The notes beneath the pieces were generated by a model, which had not been told where the DNA came from, made no database searches, and was given only the letters and a program-made list of their open reading frames with translations. Below, piece after piece: positions 47,557-56,433 of a DNA stretch of 64,000 nucleotides. The position numbers and the translations under genes are program-made. The stretch's first letter is position 1. Each line of letters starts with the position of its first letter. Source of the DNA: Marinilactibacillus kalidii (lineage in GTDB: Bacteria > Bacillota > Bacilli > Lactobacillales > Carnobacteriaceae_A); assembly GCF_017599325.1 (NCBI RefSeq), contig NZ_JAGFVM010000052.1, positions 62,001 to 126,000 on the forward strand. Direction: 5' to 3'.

Positions 47557-48528
47557 TTAATGTGTTAAATCCATTCCCCAGCTTTTCGCCGACTGATCCA
47601 TCAAGTCTGTAACATCTTTGGTTAGAGTAATATAAGACTGATTTTCTTGATTCAGCAATGTTTGTGTTAAAGAATCCAATTCATAAGTCATAGCTGTAGT
47701 TTTATCTCCAGCCTGAGCCGTTTCCGTTTTTCCATCTGCATAGGTGATCAAGGCGGTATCCGCTCTTGGATAATCTAGTACAGTAATGAAGGCATTCTCG
47801 CATACGATAACCCCTTGCTTGGGCATTTTTCCTCTAAAAGATAACGTTACAGAAGAAAGTTCGTCATGATCGTTACGCATCTGAATCGTACTCATCTCGT
47901 CCACGCCAGTCTCGTATAACTTAGCCAATGTTTGTAATTCAGTCGGTTGACTACTTAAAAAGAAACGAACGAAAGAAAGGGCGTATACACCAACATCTAA
48001 AAGTGCGCCACCACCTAGTTCTTTAGCAAAGAAGCGATTGGTAGGATCTGCATCTTTCAAGCTACCAAACATAGCATTGACCATCTTTAATTGACCGAAT
48101 TCTCCAGAGTCAATTCTTGACTTCAATGTTCGATAAAGGGGCATATGATAAATTGTCATTGCTTCTGCCAAAATCAGATTTTTTTCTTGTGCCAAATCAT
48201 GGACTTCTTTGAATTCACTAGCATCCATCACCATTGCTTTCTCACAAAATACATGTTTTCCAGCAGTTAATGCCAGCTTGATATGTTCAGCGTGATAGCT
48301 GTTCGGCGTAGCAATGTAAATGATGTCAATGTCAGGATCAAAGCAAATTGATTCATAATTCCCGTAAGCTTTTGGTACCCCATAGTTTGTAGCAAACTCC
48401 TGTGCTTTTTGTAAATTTCTAGAAGCGACAGCGGTCAATTCCGCATCTTCAATCGTAAAAGCTTTTGCAAATCCATGTGCGATATCGCCTAATCCAATGA
48501 TTCCCCATTTGATTTTAGTCATATCCAT
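47557..48528 (-). CDS. Gfo/Idh/MocA family oxidoreductase
   Basis: A 323-residue NAD(P)-dependent oxidoreductase. The N-terminal Rossmann domain has GIIGLGDIAHGFAKAF and the family Lys in CEKAMVM (usually EKP); the ATPNSYH stretch is typical. The C-terminal alpha/beta domain has GGGALLDVGVYAL. Members oxidise sugars, inositol or dihydrodiols; the substrate here is unknown. GGAGAAGG stands before a tandem ATG pair. Monocistronic, convergent with the ABC operon. Confidence 0.9.
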   Translation of the reverse strand: MDMTKIKWGIIGLGDIAHGFAKAFTIEDAELTAVASRNLQKAQEFATNYGVPKAYGNYESICFDPDIDIIYIATPNSYHAEHIKLALTAGKHVFCEKAMVMDASEFKEVHDLAQEKNLILAEAMTIYHMPLYRTLKSRIDSGEFGQLKMVNAMFGSLKDADPTNRFFAKELGGGALLDVGVYALSFVRFFLSSQPTELQTLAKLYETGVDEMSTIQMRNDHDELSSVTLSFRGKMPKQGVIVCENAFITVLDYPRADTALITYADGKTETAQAGDKTTAMTYELDSLTQTLLNQENQSYITLTKDVTDLMDQSAKSWGMDLTH

Positions 48529-48681
48529 TCCTTCTCCCTACAAATTCTTTTCATCTATCTGGATTGATATTAAATAAAAATCCAGAGGACGAATGTTTAA
48601 TAAAATCTTAAACTTTATAACTCAATTATATCAAATAAAATGAAGTAACCGTTTAAAAATGTTTAGATATTCGTGAGTATT

Positions 48682-48711
48682 TTGTTATAAGACTTTGCAT
48701 TGTGGTAAAAT
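48682..48711 (+). promoter_or_regulatory. Promoter of the VanY-like gene
   Basis: TTGTTA (48682-48687) and extended -10 TGGTAAAAT (-10 at 48706-48711) are spaced 18 bases apart. The TGTGGTAAAATAA string is identical to that before the EIIA gene. Confidence 0.6.
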
Positions 48712-48747
48712 AAGATTCATGGACAAACTAAGTAGGAGATTTTTTTG

Positions 48748-49545
48748 ATGAAGATTAAATGGTTAATATTGCCTATAGGGTTATCGTTACTTTCTGGTTG
48801 TACAACAGAAAATCAAAGGCAAGTAGAAGAAACACTAGCACCAGTGGGTGAAGTAGAAAAACCGGACACTAAAAATGAGCATAATGAAGAACTTACTGAA
48901 GAGGAGCAAGCACATTTAGCACTGATTGAATCACTGCCGGAAGATGCAAGTTCTGATGACTGGAACCTTCTTCTTGTGAATAACTGGACGCCACTACCAG
49001 AGGGTTTTGAGCCAAATCTTCAAGAAGTAGAACCTGAAAAGTCGGTGGATACTAGAATTGTCGAACCGTTTAAAAATTGGATGGATGCCGGTCAGAAAGC
49101 TGGTCATCAACTTTATTTTGCATCTGGTTATAGATCTGTTGAAAGACAGCAAAGTAATTATGATCGAAGTATTGATAAGTTTAAACAAGAAGGCTTTTCT
49201 GAAGAAAAAGCAATCTCTAAGACCGAAGAATATATTGCAATACCCAGAAGAAGTGAACATCATACAGGTTTAGCGGTCGACATCGTTGATCAACAATGGA
49301 TAGCGGATGGGAATGGTTTGACTCCGGACTATGACACGCAGGAATCGCAGCACTGGCTCTTAGAAACTATGGCTGATCATGGCTTTGTTTTAAGATACCC
49401 CGAAGGAGCAGAAGATTTAACAGATATTCATTACGAATCTTGGCACTTCAGGTATGTGGGAAAAGAGAATGCTATGTTTATGACGGAGCACGATTTAGTG
49501 TTAGAAGAGTTTGTCGCGTTGTTGAAAGAAAAAGAAGCAAACTGA
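48748..49545 (+). CDS. VanY-type D-alanyl-D-alanine carboxypeptidase lipoprotein
   Basis: A 265-residue zinc carboxypeptidase that trims the last D-Ala of peptidoglycan stem peptides. A lipoprotein signal ends in the lipobox LLSGC, followed by an acidic linker. The catalytic domain (about 95-260) has SGYRSVERQQ, the metal site SEHHTGLAVDIVD and the closing ESWHFRYV, which together hold the His-Asp-His zinc triad. Two starts are possible; ATG 48748 is nine bases after TAGGAG and better spaced than TTG 48745. It opens a group of wall genes. Confidence 0.92.
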   Translation: MKIKWLILPIGLSLLSGCTTENQRQVEETLAPVGEVEKPDTKNEHNEELTEEEQAHLALIESLPEDASSDDWNLLLVNNWTPLPEGFEPNLQEVEPEKSVDTRIVEPFKNWMDAGQKAGHQLYFASGYRSVERQQSNYDRSIDKFKQEGFSEEKAISKTEEYIAIPRRSEHHTGLAVDIVDQQWIADGNGLTPDYDTQESQHWLLETMADHGFVLRYPEGAEDLTDIHYESWHFRYVGKENAMFMTEHDLVLEEFVALLKEKEAN

Positions 49546-49584
49546 TCCACTATCTAGCTGATTCAACCTAAAGGAGTAGATGGT

Positions 49585-50229
49585 TTGGCTAAAAGAAAAA
49601 AAGTTGGTTTAGGACGTCGGAAAAAACAGAATCCTTTTCTGCTAGTATTTAAAATTGGTTTAGTTTTTCTTTTCTTCTTTATTTTTACAATTACATTTGT
49701 TGGGAAAAGATTAATGGAAGAACCGGATGGTGTATCGGTTAGTTATGAAGAAGCATTTATCGATGAAGTTGGAGAAAAAGCAGTACTATTACATTCAACA
49801 TATGGTATCAGACCAAGTGTGACCATTGCGCAAGCCATTCTTGAGTCGAACTGGGGAAGAAGCAAACTTGCAACGCGCGAAAACAATTATTATGGTATTA
49901 AAGGATCGAACCAGACGGCCTATTCAACAAAAGAGTTTGAAGAGGACGAATGGATAGAAATTAGAGCAGAGTTTAGAAGTTATGATTCACTGTTAGCTTC
50001 AATGGAAGATTATGCAAAATTATTAAGAGATGGTACGGAATGGGATGGGAATCTCTATAGAGAAGTGATTGAGGCGCCGGATTATAAACAAGCTGCTCAA
50101 GCTTTAAAGGAAGCTGGGTATGCTACCGATCCAGATTATCCAGAAAAAGTCATATCGCTGATTGAAACCTACAATCTGCAAAGATTTGATACAGATACTA
50201 ATGAAAATGAGGGACAAGCGAGTGACTAA
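49585..50229 (+). CDS. Membrane-anchored glucosaminidase-domain wall hydrolase
   Basis: A 214-residue peptidoglycan hydrolase. A basic N-terminus and one hydrophobic helix (about 19-41) anchor it outside the membrane. The glucosaminidase domain (about 58-205) shows ILESNWGRSKLA with the catalytic Glu, NNYYGIKG and the YDSLLASMEDYAKLL stretch, as in LytG and AcmA-type enzymes. It has no wall-binding repeats. Start is TTG after AAAGGAG. It lies 39 bases after the VanY-like gene and overlaps the TIM-barrel gene. Confidence 0.9.
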   Translation: MAKRKKVGLGRRKKQNPFLLVFKIGLVFLFFFIFTITFVGKRLMEEPDGVSVSYEEAFIDEVGEKAVLLHSTYGIRPSVTIAQAILESNWGRSKLATRENNYYGIKGSNQTAYSTKEFEEDEWIEIRAEFRSYDSLLASMEDYAKLLRDGTEWDGNLYREVIEAPDYKQAAQALKEAGYATDPDYPEKVISLIETYNLQRFDTDTNENEGQASD

Positions 50230-50911
50230 TAGAAAAGAAATGCCCATTGTTGAAACCAATTTACGTAAAGACTATATTGCAGTACCGAGTGTGATTAGAA
50301 ACGCAAGTGGTATTAATATAAATGGGAAACGATTCAAAGCAATGATGTTTACGACGGACATTGCGATAATTATGAATAACAATGCTGATGCGATAATGGC
50401 TGTTTATCCTTTTACGCCTCATCCAGCCATTATTGAAGCCATCACATCTGTCTCAACGATACCTGTTCTAGCTGGAGTGGGTGGCGGCACAACACAAGGA
50501 CCGAGATCAGCGAACATGGCCCTATTTGCAGAGTCTCATGGATGTCTAGCAGTTGTTGTAAATGCACCCACACCTATCGATACGATTGAAGCAATCAATG
50601 ATGTCGTCGATATTCCAATCATCATGACGATCGTATCTGAATATACAGATATTGATGAAAGGTTAGCGGCTGGTGTGGATATTTTAAATATATCGAATGC
50701 AGCGAATACAGCCGAGCTTGTAAGAGAAATCAGAGCGAAGTATCCGAAATTGCCTATCATTGCGACCGGTGGGCCAACAGAAGAAAGTATCCAAGAAACA
50801 ATCGATGCTGGTGCTAATGCGATTACGTATACACCACCTTCTAATGGAAAATTATTCAGCAAGAAAATGGATAAATATAGAAAAATAGAGAAAGATATTT
50901 TTGATAGTTAA
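50222..50911 (+). CDS. TIM-barrel protein of unknown function
   Basis: A 229-residue alpha/beta barrel. Sequence features are successive strand-ending Gly motifs: PVLAGVGGGTTQG, AVVVNAPTP, IPIIMTIVSEYTD, DILNISNAAN, and a phosphate-binding pattern PIIATGGPT with DAGANAITYTPP near the C-terminus. It resembles ThiG/NanE-like phosphate-binding barrels but I cannot name its family or reaction. The longest frame starts at 50162; GTG 50222 follows GAGGGA and overlaps the glucosaminidase gene by eight bases, so I prefer it; ATG 50240 is an alternative. A small sugar-phosphate in wall recycling is possible by context only. Confidence 0.75.
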   Translation: MTNRKEMPIVETNLRKDYIAVPSVIRNASGININGKRFKAMMFTTDIAIIMNNNADAIMAVYPFTPHPAIIEAITSVSTIPVLAGVGGGTTQGPRSANMALFAESHGCLAVVVNAPTPIDTIEAINDVVDIPIIMTIVSEYTDIDERLAAGVDILNISNAANTAELVREIRAKYPKLPIIATGGPTEESIQETIDAGANAITYTPPSNGKLFSKKMDKYRKIEKDIFDS

Positions 50912-50977
50912 CCATTGACCAATAAATGCAATAAATCATAAGAGTCCAATCAAATAAATAAGAAAGCGGGTAGGAAA

Positions 50978-53041
50978 ATGAAGCGATCTTCAAAGGGATT
51001 TATGAATAAAGGGAACAGTAAAAAAACTTGGATGATACCCTTGGCTATTTTGCTTGTTATTTTAATCAGTGTCGTAGGATTCATCGGGTTTTCAAAATGG
51101 CAAGAAGGCCAAGAGGCCCAAAGAAGACAAAATCTTGCTGAAGAGTTGACGCAAAACTACCTAGATGCACTAAGATCAGGTGAGATGACTGATTACGTTG
51201 CACTTTTATCTGAAGATTCTATAGCAGCATCTCCTTACTCCAGAGAGGAAATCACAGAACGATATGAAAATGTATTTTCAGCTATTGGTGCAACGAATCT
51301 GAATGAATCAATGACCGAGTTGAGATTAGATGAAGAAACAGATACATACCATTTTGCTTATACACTTTCTATGGATACTTCTCTTGGGACGATCGAAGAC
51401 TTGAACTATGAGACGACCCTTCGCGAAGAAGAAGATGAGATGTTAGTTGATTGGCGCACAAATCTTATCTTCCCTGATTTAGAAGAAGGGGACCTTGTTA
51501 AACTTAAATATGAAGAGGGAAATAGAGGTAGCCTAAATGATCGTAATGGAAACTTATTAGCCGGCAATGGTGATGCTTGGCAAGCAGGCCTACACCCATC
51601 AGCATTAGGTGAAGGCGGTGATCGTGAAACAGCGTTAAGTACGATCGCGGATAAGTTTGGCCAAGACAAAGCATCTTTAGAAAGTTTACTAGAACAATCT
51701 TGGGTAACACCTGATAGCTTTGTTCCTTTTACAATCGTTGAAGAAGGAAACACGCCTGAGGTTAAAGGGGTCATGTATCAGCAAACTTCTACAAGAATTT
51801 ATCCACTTTCTGAGGCTGCTGCGCATCTAACAGGCTATACAGGGCAAGCCACAGCCGAAGATGTCGAAAAAAACCCTACATTACAAGCTGGAGATATAAT
51901 CGGCAAATCTGGACTCGAAGCAGCTTTTGATCAAAGATTAAGAGGAACCAAAGGTGGACAAATCTTTATAGAAACAGAAGATGGTGAAAGAAAATCAGTA
52001 TTGATTGAATCTGACATTAAAGATGGCGAAAACATTCGTCTGACAATAGATGTTGATCTTCAGAAAATGTATTATGATCAATTACAAGGAGAGCCAGGTA
52101 CGGCAGTAGTGATGGAACCAGAAACTGGAGAAATTCTAGTAGCAGCTAGTTCCCCTTCTTACGATCCACAGTTATTTGTGAGAGGCATATCCTCTGAGGC
52201 ATTTCAAGCGTATAACGAGGATTCCAATACACCATTTGTGGCAAGATACGCTGCAAGATATGCCCCAGGATCTACATTTAAGATTTTGACGGCTATGATT
52301 GGCTTAGATCTTAATGTAACCACTCCTGAAAAGACACATACCATTGAAGGTCTCCAGTGGAGTCCGCAAGATGATTCGTTCGGGAGCCATCAAATTACCA
52401 GAGTCAGTGATGCTGTTACAGAAGTTGATTTACAAGCGGCTATTACGTATTCGGATAACATCTATTTTGCAATGGAAGCATTAGAAATGGGTGGGAGTGC
52501 ATTTGTTAAAGAGTTAAGTCAATTTCCATTTGGCGCAAGTATGAACTTGCCTTTCAGTATGCAGCCCGCTCAAATATCAAATAGTGGTGCACTGGACAAG
52601 CCGACCTTACTAGCAGATACAGCATATGGACAAGGTGAACTACTGATGAGTCCCATTCATCAAATATCTTTCTATTCAGCAGTCGCTAACGAAGGATTAA
52701 TGACGTTTCCTTCACTTGAATTAGATGAAGAGACTGAAACGAACCAGCTGAATCCTGTAGAAGTCGAGTCTGCTCAAATCGTAAAAGAAGATTTGATCAA
52801 TGCTGTTGAAGATTCTAATGGAACCGCACACCCATTTGCATCGTTGCCTTTTAGGGTGGGTGCAAAAACGGGAACAGCTGAAGTAGAAAAAGATGGCGTA
52901 AATGTCACAAATGGATTTGTCTATGCAATAGATGCGGATGATAATGAATTTTCATTTATAGGATTCTTAGAAGGAAAGAGTAGTGGCGACGTTGTTGAGC
53001 GTTTCTTACCGATCTTACCGGCATTAAAAGAGGCTGAGTAA
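50978..53041 (+). CDS. Class B penicillin-binding protein with MecA_N domain (PBP3/PBP5-like)
   Basis: A 687-residue monofunctional transpeptidase. One hydrophobic anchor (about 18-40) is followed by an NTF2-like MecA_N domain (about 45-165), a dimerisation domain with RGSLNDRNGNLLA (about 180-210), and the transpeptidase domain. Catalytic motifs are STFK near residue 430, YSDN as the SxN motif near 490, and AKTGTAE near 630. This layout is that of Bacillus PBP3, Enterococcus PBP5 and Staphylococcus PBP2a, often with low beta-lactam affinity. Whether this one is resistant cannot be read from sequence. A GCGGGTAGG site precedes the ATG. Confidence 0.95.
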   Translation: MKRSSKGFMNKGNSKKTWMIPLAILLVILISVVGFIGFSKWQEGQEAQRRQNLAEELTQNYLDALRSGEMTDYVALLSEDSIAASPYSREEITERYENVFSAIGATNLNESMTELRLDEETDTYHFAYTLSMDTSLGTIEDLNYETTLREEEDEMLVDWRTNLIFPDLEEGDLVKLKYEEGNRGSLNDRNGNLLAGNGDAWQAGLHPSALGEGGDRETALSTIADKFGQDKASLESLLEQSWVTPDSFVPFTIVEEGNTPEVKGVMYQQTSTRIYPLSEAAAHLTGYTGQATAEDVEKNPTLQAGDIIGKSGLEAAFDQRLRGTKGGQIFIETEDGERKSVLIESDIKDGENIRLTIDVDLQKMYYDQLQGEPGTAVVMEPETGEILVAASSPSYDPQLFVRGISSEAFQAYNEDSNTPFVARYAARYAPGSTFKILTAMIGLDLNVTTPEKTHTIEGLQWSPQDDSFGSHQITRVSDAVTEVDLQAAITYSDNIYFAMEALEMGGSAFVKELSQFPFGASMNLPFSMQPAQISNSGALDKPTLLADTAYGQGELLMSPIHQISFYSAVANEGLMTFPSLELDEETETNQLNPVEVESAQIVKEDLINAVEDSNGTAHPFASLPFRVGAKTGTAEVEKDGVNVTNGFVYAIDADDNEFSFIGFLEGKSSGDVVERFLPILPALKEAE

Positions 53042-53163
53042 CCATCCGGCCTTTGGAATCCGGCATGACAATACTATTGTTCCGTAAGTAAATATGTGAT
53101 ATAGTGGCTTTGATTTTGATAATGACAATAAAATATGCGTATGAAGAAGGAGAAAATAATATA

Positions 53164-54516
53164 ATGAATGCTGATCCCGGGAGTCTGCAGCCCTTAATTG
53201 GGCATGTCTTACTCATAGTCTCATTGACCGCTGTTTATGGAGTTTTTGCGGCAGTTGAGATGGCTTTGATTTCGTTGAATCAAACGAGAATCATTGAACT
53301 TTCCATTGAAGGAAATAAAAAAGCCAAGAAAGTATTACTGTTGATTGAAAAGTCGGATGATTATCTGATAGCGGTTCGTATCATTTTAACACTCGCTGCG
53401 CTTTTCAGTAGTGCCTTAGCTTCTTTTTACTACACAGATTATCTCGCAGAAGTACTAGGCACTTTTTCTTCTGCTCGAAGCTTGAGTATGATTTTGATTA
53501 CCTTAATCGTCTCATCTGTGTTTCTTGTCTTTGGAGAGCAGTTACCCAAAGCGATAGCTGCACAAAACCCTGACCAAACGGCTATGTTACTTGTCGGGAT
53601 CGTTCTTCTTGTACGTAAACTATTTATACCGATCGTCTGGACATTAAAGATTACCACAAAGGTTATGAAAAAAATTATACCCATTGACTTTGATGCACAT
53701 GAAGATACAATGACGCGAGATGAGTTTAGGACGTTTATCGAACAAGGTCACCATCACGATGTCATTGATTTAGAAGAATTTTCAATGCTTAAAGGTGTAC
53801 TTTCTTTAGACAATAAAATTGCTAGAGAAGTAATGGTTCCTAGAACCGATTCGTTTATGCTTGATTACGAAGCCTCTAGTCGAGAAAATATTGAAGCAAT
53901 GCTCAATACACCGCACTCACGAGTACCACTTTATTTTGAGGATAAAGATAATATTTTAGGTATCGTGCACGTGAAAAATTTACTCAAAGCTTCCAAAGAT
54001 ACACCGCTTTACGATATTGATTTGAAAGAAGTCAGTAATGAAGCATTGTTCGTACCAGAATCAATTTATATTGATGACTTGATTTTTCAAATGAAACGTA
54101 CACAAAATCAAATGGCTGTATTAAATGATGAATACGGTGGTGTAGTGGGTATCGTAACGCTTGAGGATTTATTAGAAGAAATCGTCGGAGAAATTGATGA
54201 TGAGTATGATGAAACAAACAGCTTATTTGAACAAATCAATGAAAAAGAATATATTGTAGATGGATCGACGCCTATTGAGAAATTCAATGACTATTTTGAT
54301 AAGAAAATTGAATCTGAAGATGTCGATACGATAGCAGGCTACTTTATCACTGAATTCGGTAGTGTACCTGGTAAAAATGATGAAGCTTTCCTAAAACTTG
54401 AAGACTTGTTGATGCAAGTAGAGACATTAGAAGGCTCAAGAATTTTAACATTACGTGTAGAAAAAATATCTTTAGAAGAAGTATCTGAAGAATTGTTAAA
54501 TGAACAACATTCTTAA
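53164..54516 (+). CDS. HlyC/CorC family membrane protein with CBS domains
   Basis: A 450-residue membrane protein: a DUF21/CNNM domain of three or four helices (about 10-180), two CBS domains (about 205-330) with MVPRTDSFML and NEYGGVVGIVTLEDLLEEIVGEI, and a C-terminal CorC/HlyC domain (about 345-440). The family covers Mg2+ or Na+ transport and Mg2+ homeostasis, so ion handling is the probable role. The frame opens at 53104, but AAGGAG (53147-53152) before ATG 53164 gives the usual start. Confidence 0.9.
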   Translation: MNADPGSLQPLIGHVLLIVSLTAVYGVFAAVEMALISLNQTRIIELSIEGNKKAKKVLLLIEKSDDYLIAVRIILTLAALFSSALASFYYTDYLAEVLGTFSSARSLSMILITLIVSSVFLVFGEQLPKAIAAQNPDQTAMLLVGIVLLVRKLFIPIVWTLKITTKVMKKIIPIDFDAHEDTMTRDEFRTFIEQGHHHDVIDLEEFSMLKGVLSLDNKIAREVMVPRTDSFMLDYEASSRENIEAMLNTPHSRVPLYFEDKDNILGIVHVKNLLKASKDTPLYDIDLKEVSNEALFVPESIYIDDLIFQMKRTQNQMAVLNDEYGGVVGIVTLEDLLEEIVGEIDDEYDETNSLFEQINEKEYIVDGSTPIEKFNDYFDKKIESEDVDTIAGYFITEFGSVPGKNDEAFLKLEDLLMQVETLEGSRILTLRVEKISLEEVSEELLNEQHS

Positions 54517-54534
54517 AAAATAGCTGTTAGTTGT

Positions 54535-54564
54535 TTAAGAAATATTAAGAAAATTGAGTATAAT
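54535..54564 (+). promoter_or_regulatory. Probable promoter of the UPF0316 gene
   Basis: TTAAGA (54535-54540) and perfect TATAAT (54559-54564) are 18 bases apart. The transcript would begin at or in the hairpin at 54569-54597. Confidence 0.5.
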
Positions 54565-54568
54565 AAAA

Positions 54569-54597
54569 AGCTGAGATGGGTCATACTTGTCTCAGCT
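54569..54597 (+). terminator. Hairpin between the CorC-like and UPF0316 genes (terminator or 5' leader hairpin)
   Basis: AGCTGAGA (54569-54576) and TCTCAGCT (54590-54597) are exact complements around 13 bases. No T run follows, only ATTATAG, so it is a poor terminator; it could cap the 5' end of the next mRNA. Confidence 0.5.
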
Positions 54598-54648
54598 ATT
54601 ATAGTATGTAAGACTTTAAAGTAGGATAAAAAATGTTAGGAGAATTTT

Positions 54649-55200
54649 GTGGATTTAGATTGGACAATGCTATTAACAATATTTTTGATTAATGTGGTGT
54701 ACGTAACTTTAAATACACTGAGAATGATGTTGACGATGAAAGGCTATCAATCGATTGCGCCGTTTATTGCTATGGTTGAAATATCCATATATGTTGTTGG
54801 ACTTGGGCTTGTATTAGATAATCTTGACAACGTCGTAAATATTTTTGTTTATGCACTTGGTTTCGGCGTAGGAATCTTTGCAGGAATGAAAATTGAAAAT
54901 TATCTTGCGCTCGGTTATATACTCGTAACTACGATCGTGCCAGAAGACGGTTGGGAAATCGCAGATAGATTGAGAGAATATGGCTATGGCGTTACCACTA
55001 CACAAGCATATGGTAGAGAAGGACACCGATATGTATTAGAAATTTTAACACCGAGATCGAATGAACGTGATCTTTATGTGAAAATACATGAGATTGAACC
55101 GAAAGCTTTTATTGTTTCGTATGAACCACGATATATTAATGGCGGTTTCTGGACGAAAAAAATCAAGAAAAACAAATTAACAAAATCAAGAAAATCCTAA
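54649..55200 (+). CDS. UPF0316/DUF2179 membrane protein (YebE-like)
   Basis: A 183-residue membrane protein with three hydrophobic helices in the first 90 residues (DUF5698 part), containing NTLRMMLTMKG, followed by a cytosolic DUF2179 domain (about 95-175) with the TTTQAYGREGHRYVLEI core. DUF2179 domains bind cyclic-dinucleotide-like or nucleotide ligands in some families, but no function is established here. Start is GTG after AGGAG. It is followed at 54 bases by the PurK-like gene. Confidence 0.9.
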   Translation: MDLDWTMLLTIFLINVVYVTLNTLRMMLTMKGYQSIAPFIAMVEISIYVVGLGLVLDNLDNVVNIFVYALGFGVGIFAGMKIENYLALGYILVTTIVPEDGWEIADRLREYGYGVTTTQAYGREGHRYVLEILTPRSNERDLYVKIHEIEPKAFIVSYEPRYINGGFWTKKIKKNKLTKSRKS

Positions 55201-55254
55201 TTTAGTCCAACAAACTGACACTAAAGGATTATACAGAAATAAGGAGCGATCACC

Positions 55255-56373
55255 ATGAATGAATGGATTCAACCAGGCAAGACGATTGGTATTATAGGTG
55301 GTGGAAGTGTTGCACGCTTACTCGCACTATCTGCTAAAAAGATGGGGTATGGAATAGGCATACTGGATCCGGATCCACTTTGTTCTGCAAGTAGTATCGC
55401 AGATTGGCATTTAAGAGCTGAGTTGACCAATGAGAAGGCGTTTCACGATTTGTCGATCAAAAGTGATATCGTTATCTATGAGACAGAAGCTTTCCATTCA
55501 GATTACTTAAGAATGATGAAGCGGTCATTACCCGTTCCACAAGGGGAAGATTTGTTAGCCATCTCCCAAGACAGGGTATTGCAAAAGGCCTTTCTCGAGT
55601 CTCATAGTATCAATATCGCGCCATTTGCTACCATCGTATCAAAAGAAGATATTCAAGAAGCTGTTCAAAGTATTGGTTATCCATGTGTGTTGAAAGCGAA
55701 TCGTACAGACGAGCGTTACCGCCAGCATACCTTATTATATGAAGATAAAGATATAGAAAAAACAGACGGTCTCTTACGTTCAGGAGCGAGTGTGTTAGAA
55801 GCTTGGATACCTTTCGAGAGAGAGCTATGTGTGGCGGTCGTCAAAGATTCGACAGGTAATATCTTAACGTATCCGGTCTCAGAAATGATGTACCGACAAG
55901 ATAAATTTTTCCAAAGTATTATTCCGGCAAGGGTTGATAAAGATATCCAACAAGAGGTTACCCGTATTGCAGAAACGGTTGCTCGAAATATTGAGTTTCA
56001 AGGTGTGATTGCATTAGAATTATTGCTAACATCAACTGGATCATTATATGTAAATGAAATTGTTGGTCATCCTCACCAAGCGTACCATCAGTCTACAGAT
56101 TGGACAGCATTATCTCAATACGATGCCCATATAAGGGCAGTATGTGGATGGACATTACCTGAATCAATTAATAATCCTAATTCTACAGTGATGAGATTGT
56201 TCAATCAAAGTCAACTAGAAGAAGCCTATACGCAAGCGAGAATCCAGCAAGACTGGAAGTTTGCTTTTTATCAAGGTGATCCAGAAGACCTTTTCACTGA
56301 GAAAGGTCATATGACGATTCAGACGGACAACGTCAATCATACGTTAACGTTATTGTCTGATATCGGTATGTAA
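55255..56373 (+). CDS. Divergent PurK-like ATP-grasp protein
   Basis: A 372-residue ATP-grasp protein with the overall plan of PurK (N5-carboxyaminoimidazole ribonucleotide synthase): Rossmann-like start GIIGGGSVARLLALSAKKMGY (PurK has GGGQLGRM), ATP-grasp core, and a closing domain with SQYDAHIRAVCG. Key PurK motifs are altered: the YDGKGQ loop is absent near residue 155, and NEIAPRPHNSGH is replaced by NEIVGHPHQAYH (about 270). No other purine genes are near. It may have a different carboxylate substrate. GGAGCG precedes the ATG. Confidence 0.8.
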   Translation: MNEWIQPGKTIGIIGGGSVARLLALSAKKMGYGIGILDPDPLCSASSIADWHLRAELTNEKAFHDLSIKSDIVIYETEAFHSDYLRMMKRSLPVPQGEDLLAISQDRVLQKAFLESHSINIAPFATIVSKEDIQEAVQSIGYPCVLKANRTDERYRQHTLLYEDKDIEKTDGLLRSGASVLEAWIPFERELCVAVVKDSTGNILTYPVSEMMYRQDKFFQSIIPARVDKDIQQEVTRIAETVARNIEFQGVIALELLLTSTGSLYVNEIVGHPHQAYHQSTDWTALSQYDAHIRAVCGWTLPESINNPNSTVMRLFNQSQLEEAYTQARIQQDWKFAFYQGDPEDLFTEKGHMTIQTDNVNHTLTLLSDIGM

Positions 56374-56384
56374 CCCAATGAAGA

Positions 56385-56416
56385 TTCTACTGGTAAAGAT
56401 TACGATACCAGTAGAA
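56385..56416. promoter_or_regulatory. Perfect 11-base inverted repeat before the GntR gene
   Basis: TTCTACTGGTA (56385-56395) and its exact complement (56406-56416) are separated by ten bases, 17 bases before the GntR start. No T run follows, so it is either an operator for the regulator or an RNA hairpin near its ribosome binding site. Confidence 0.5.
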
Positions 56417-56433
56417 GGTCAAGGACTGAAGAA

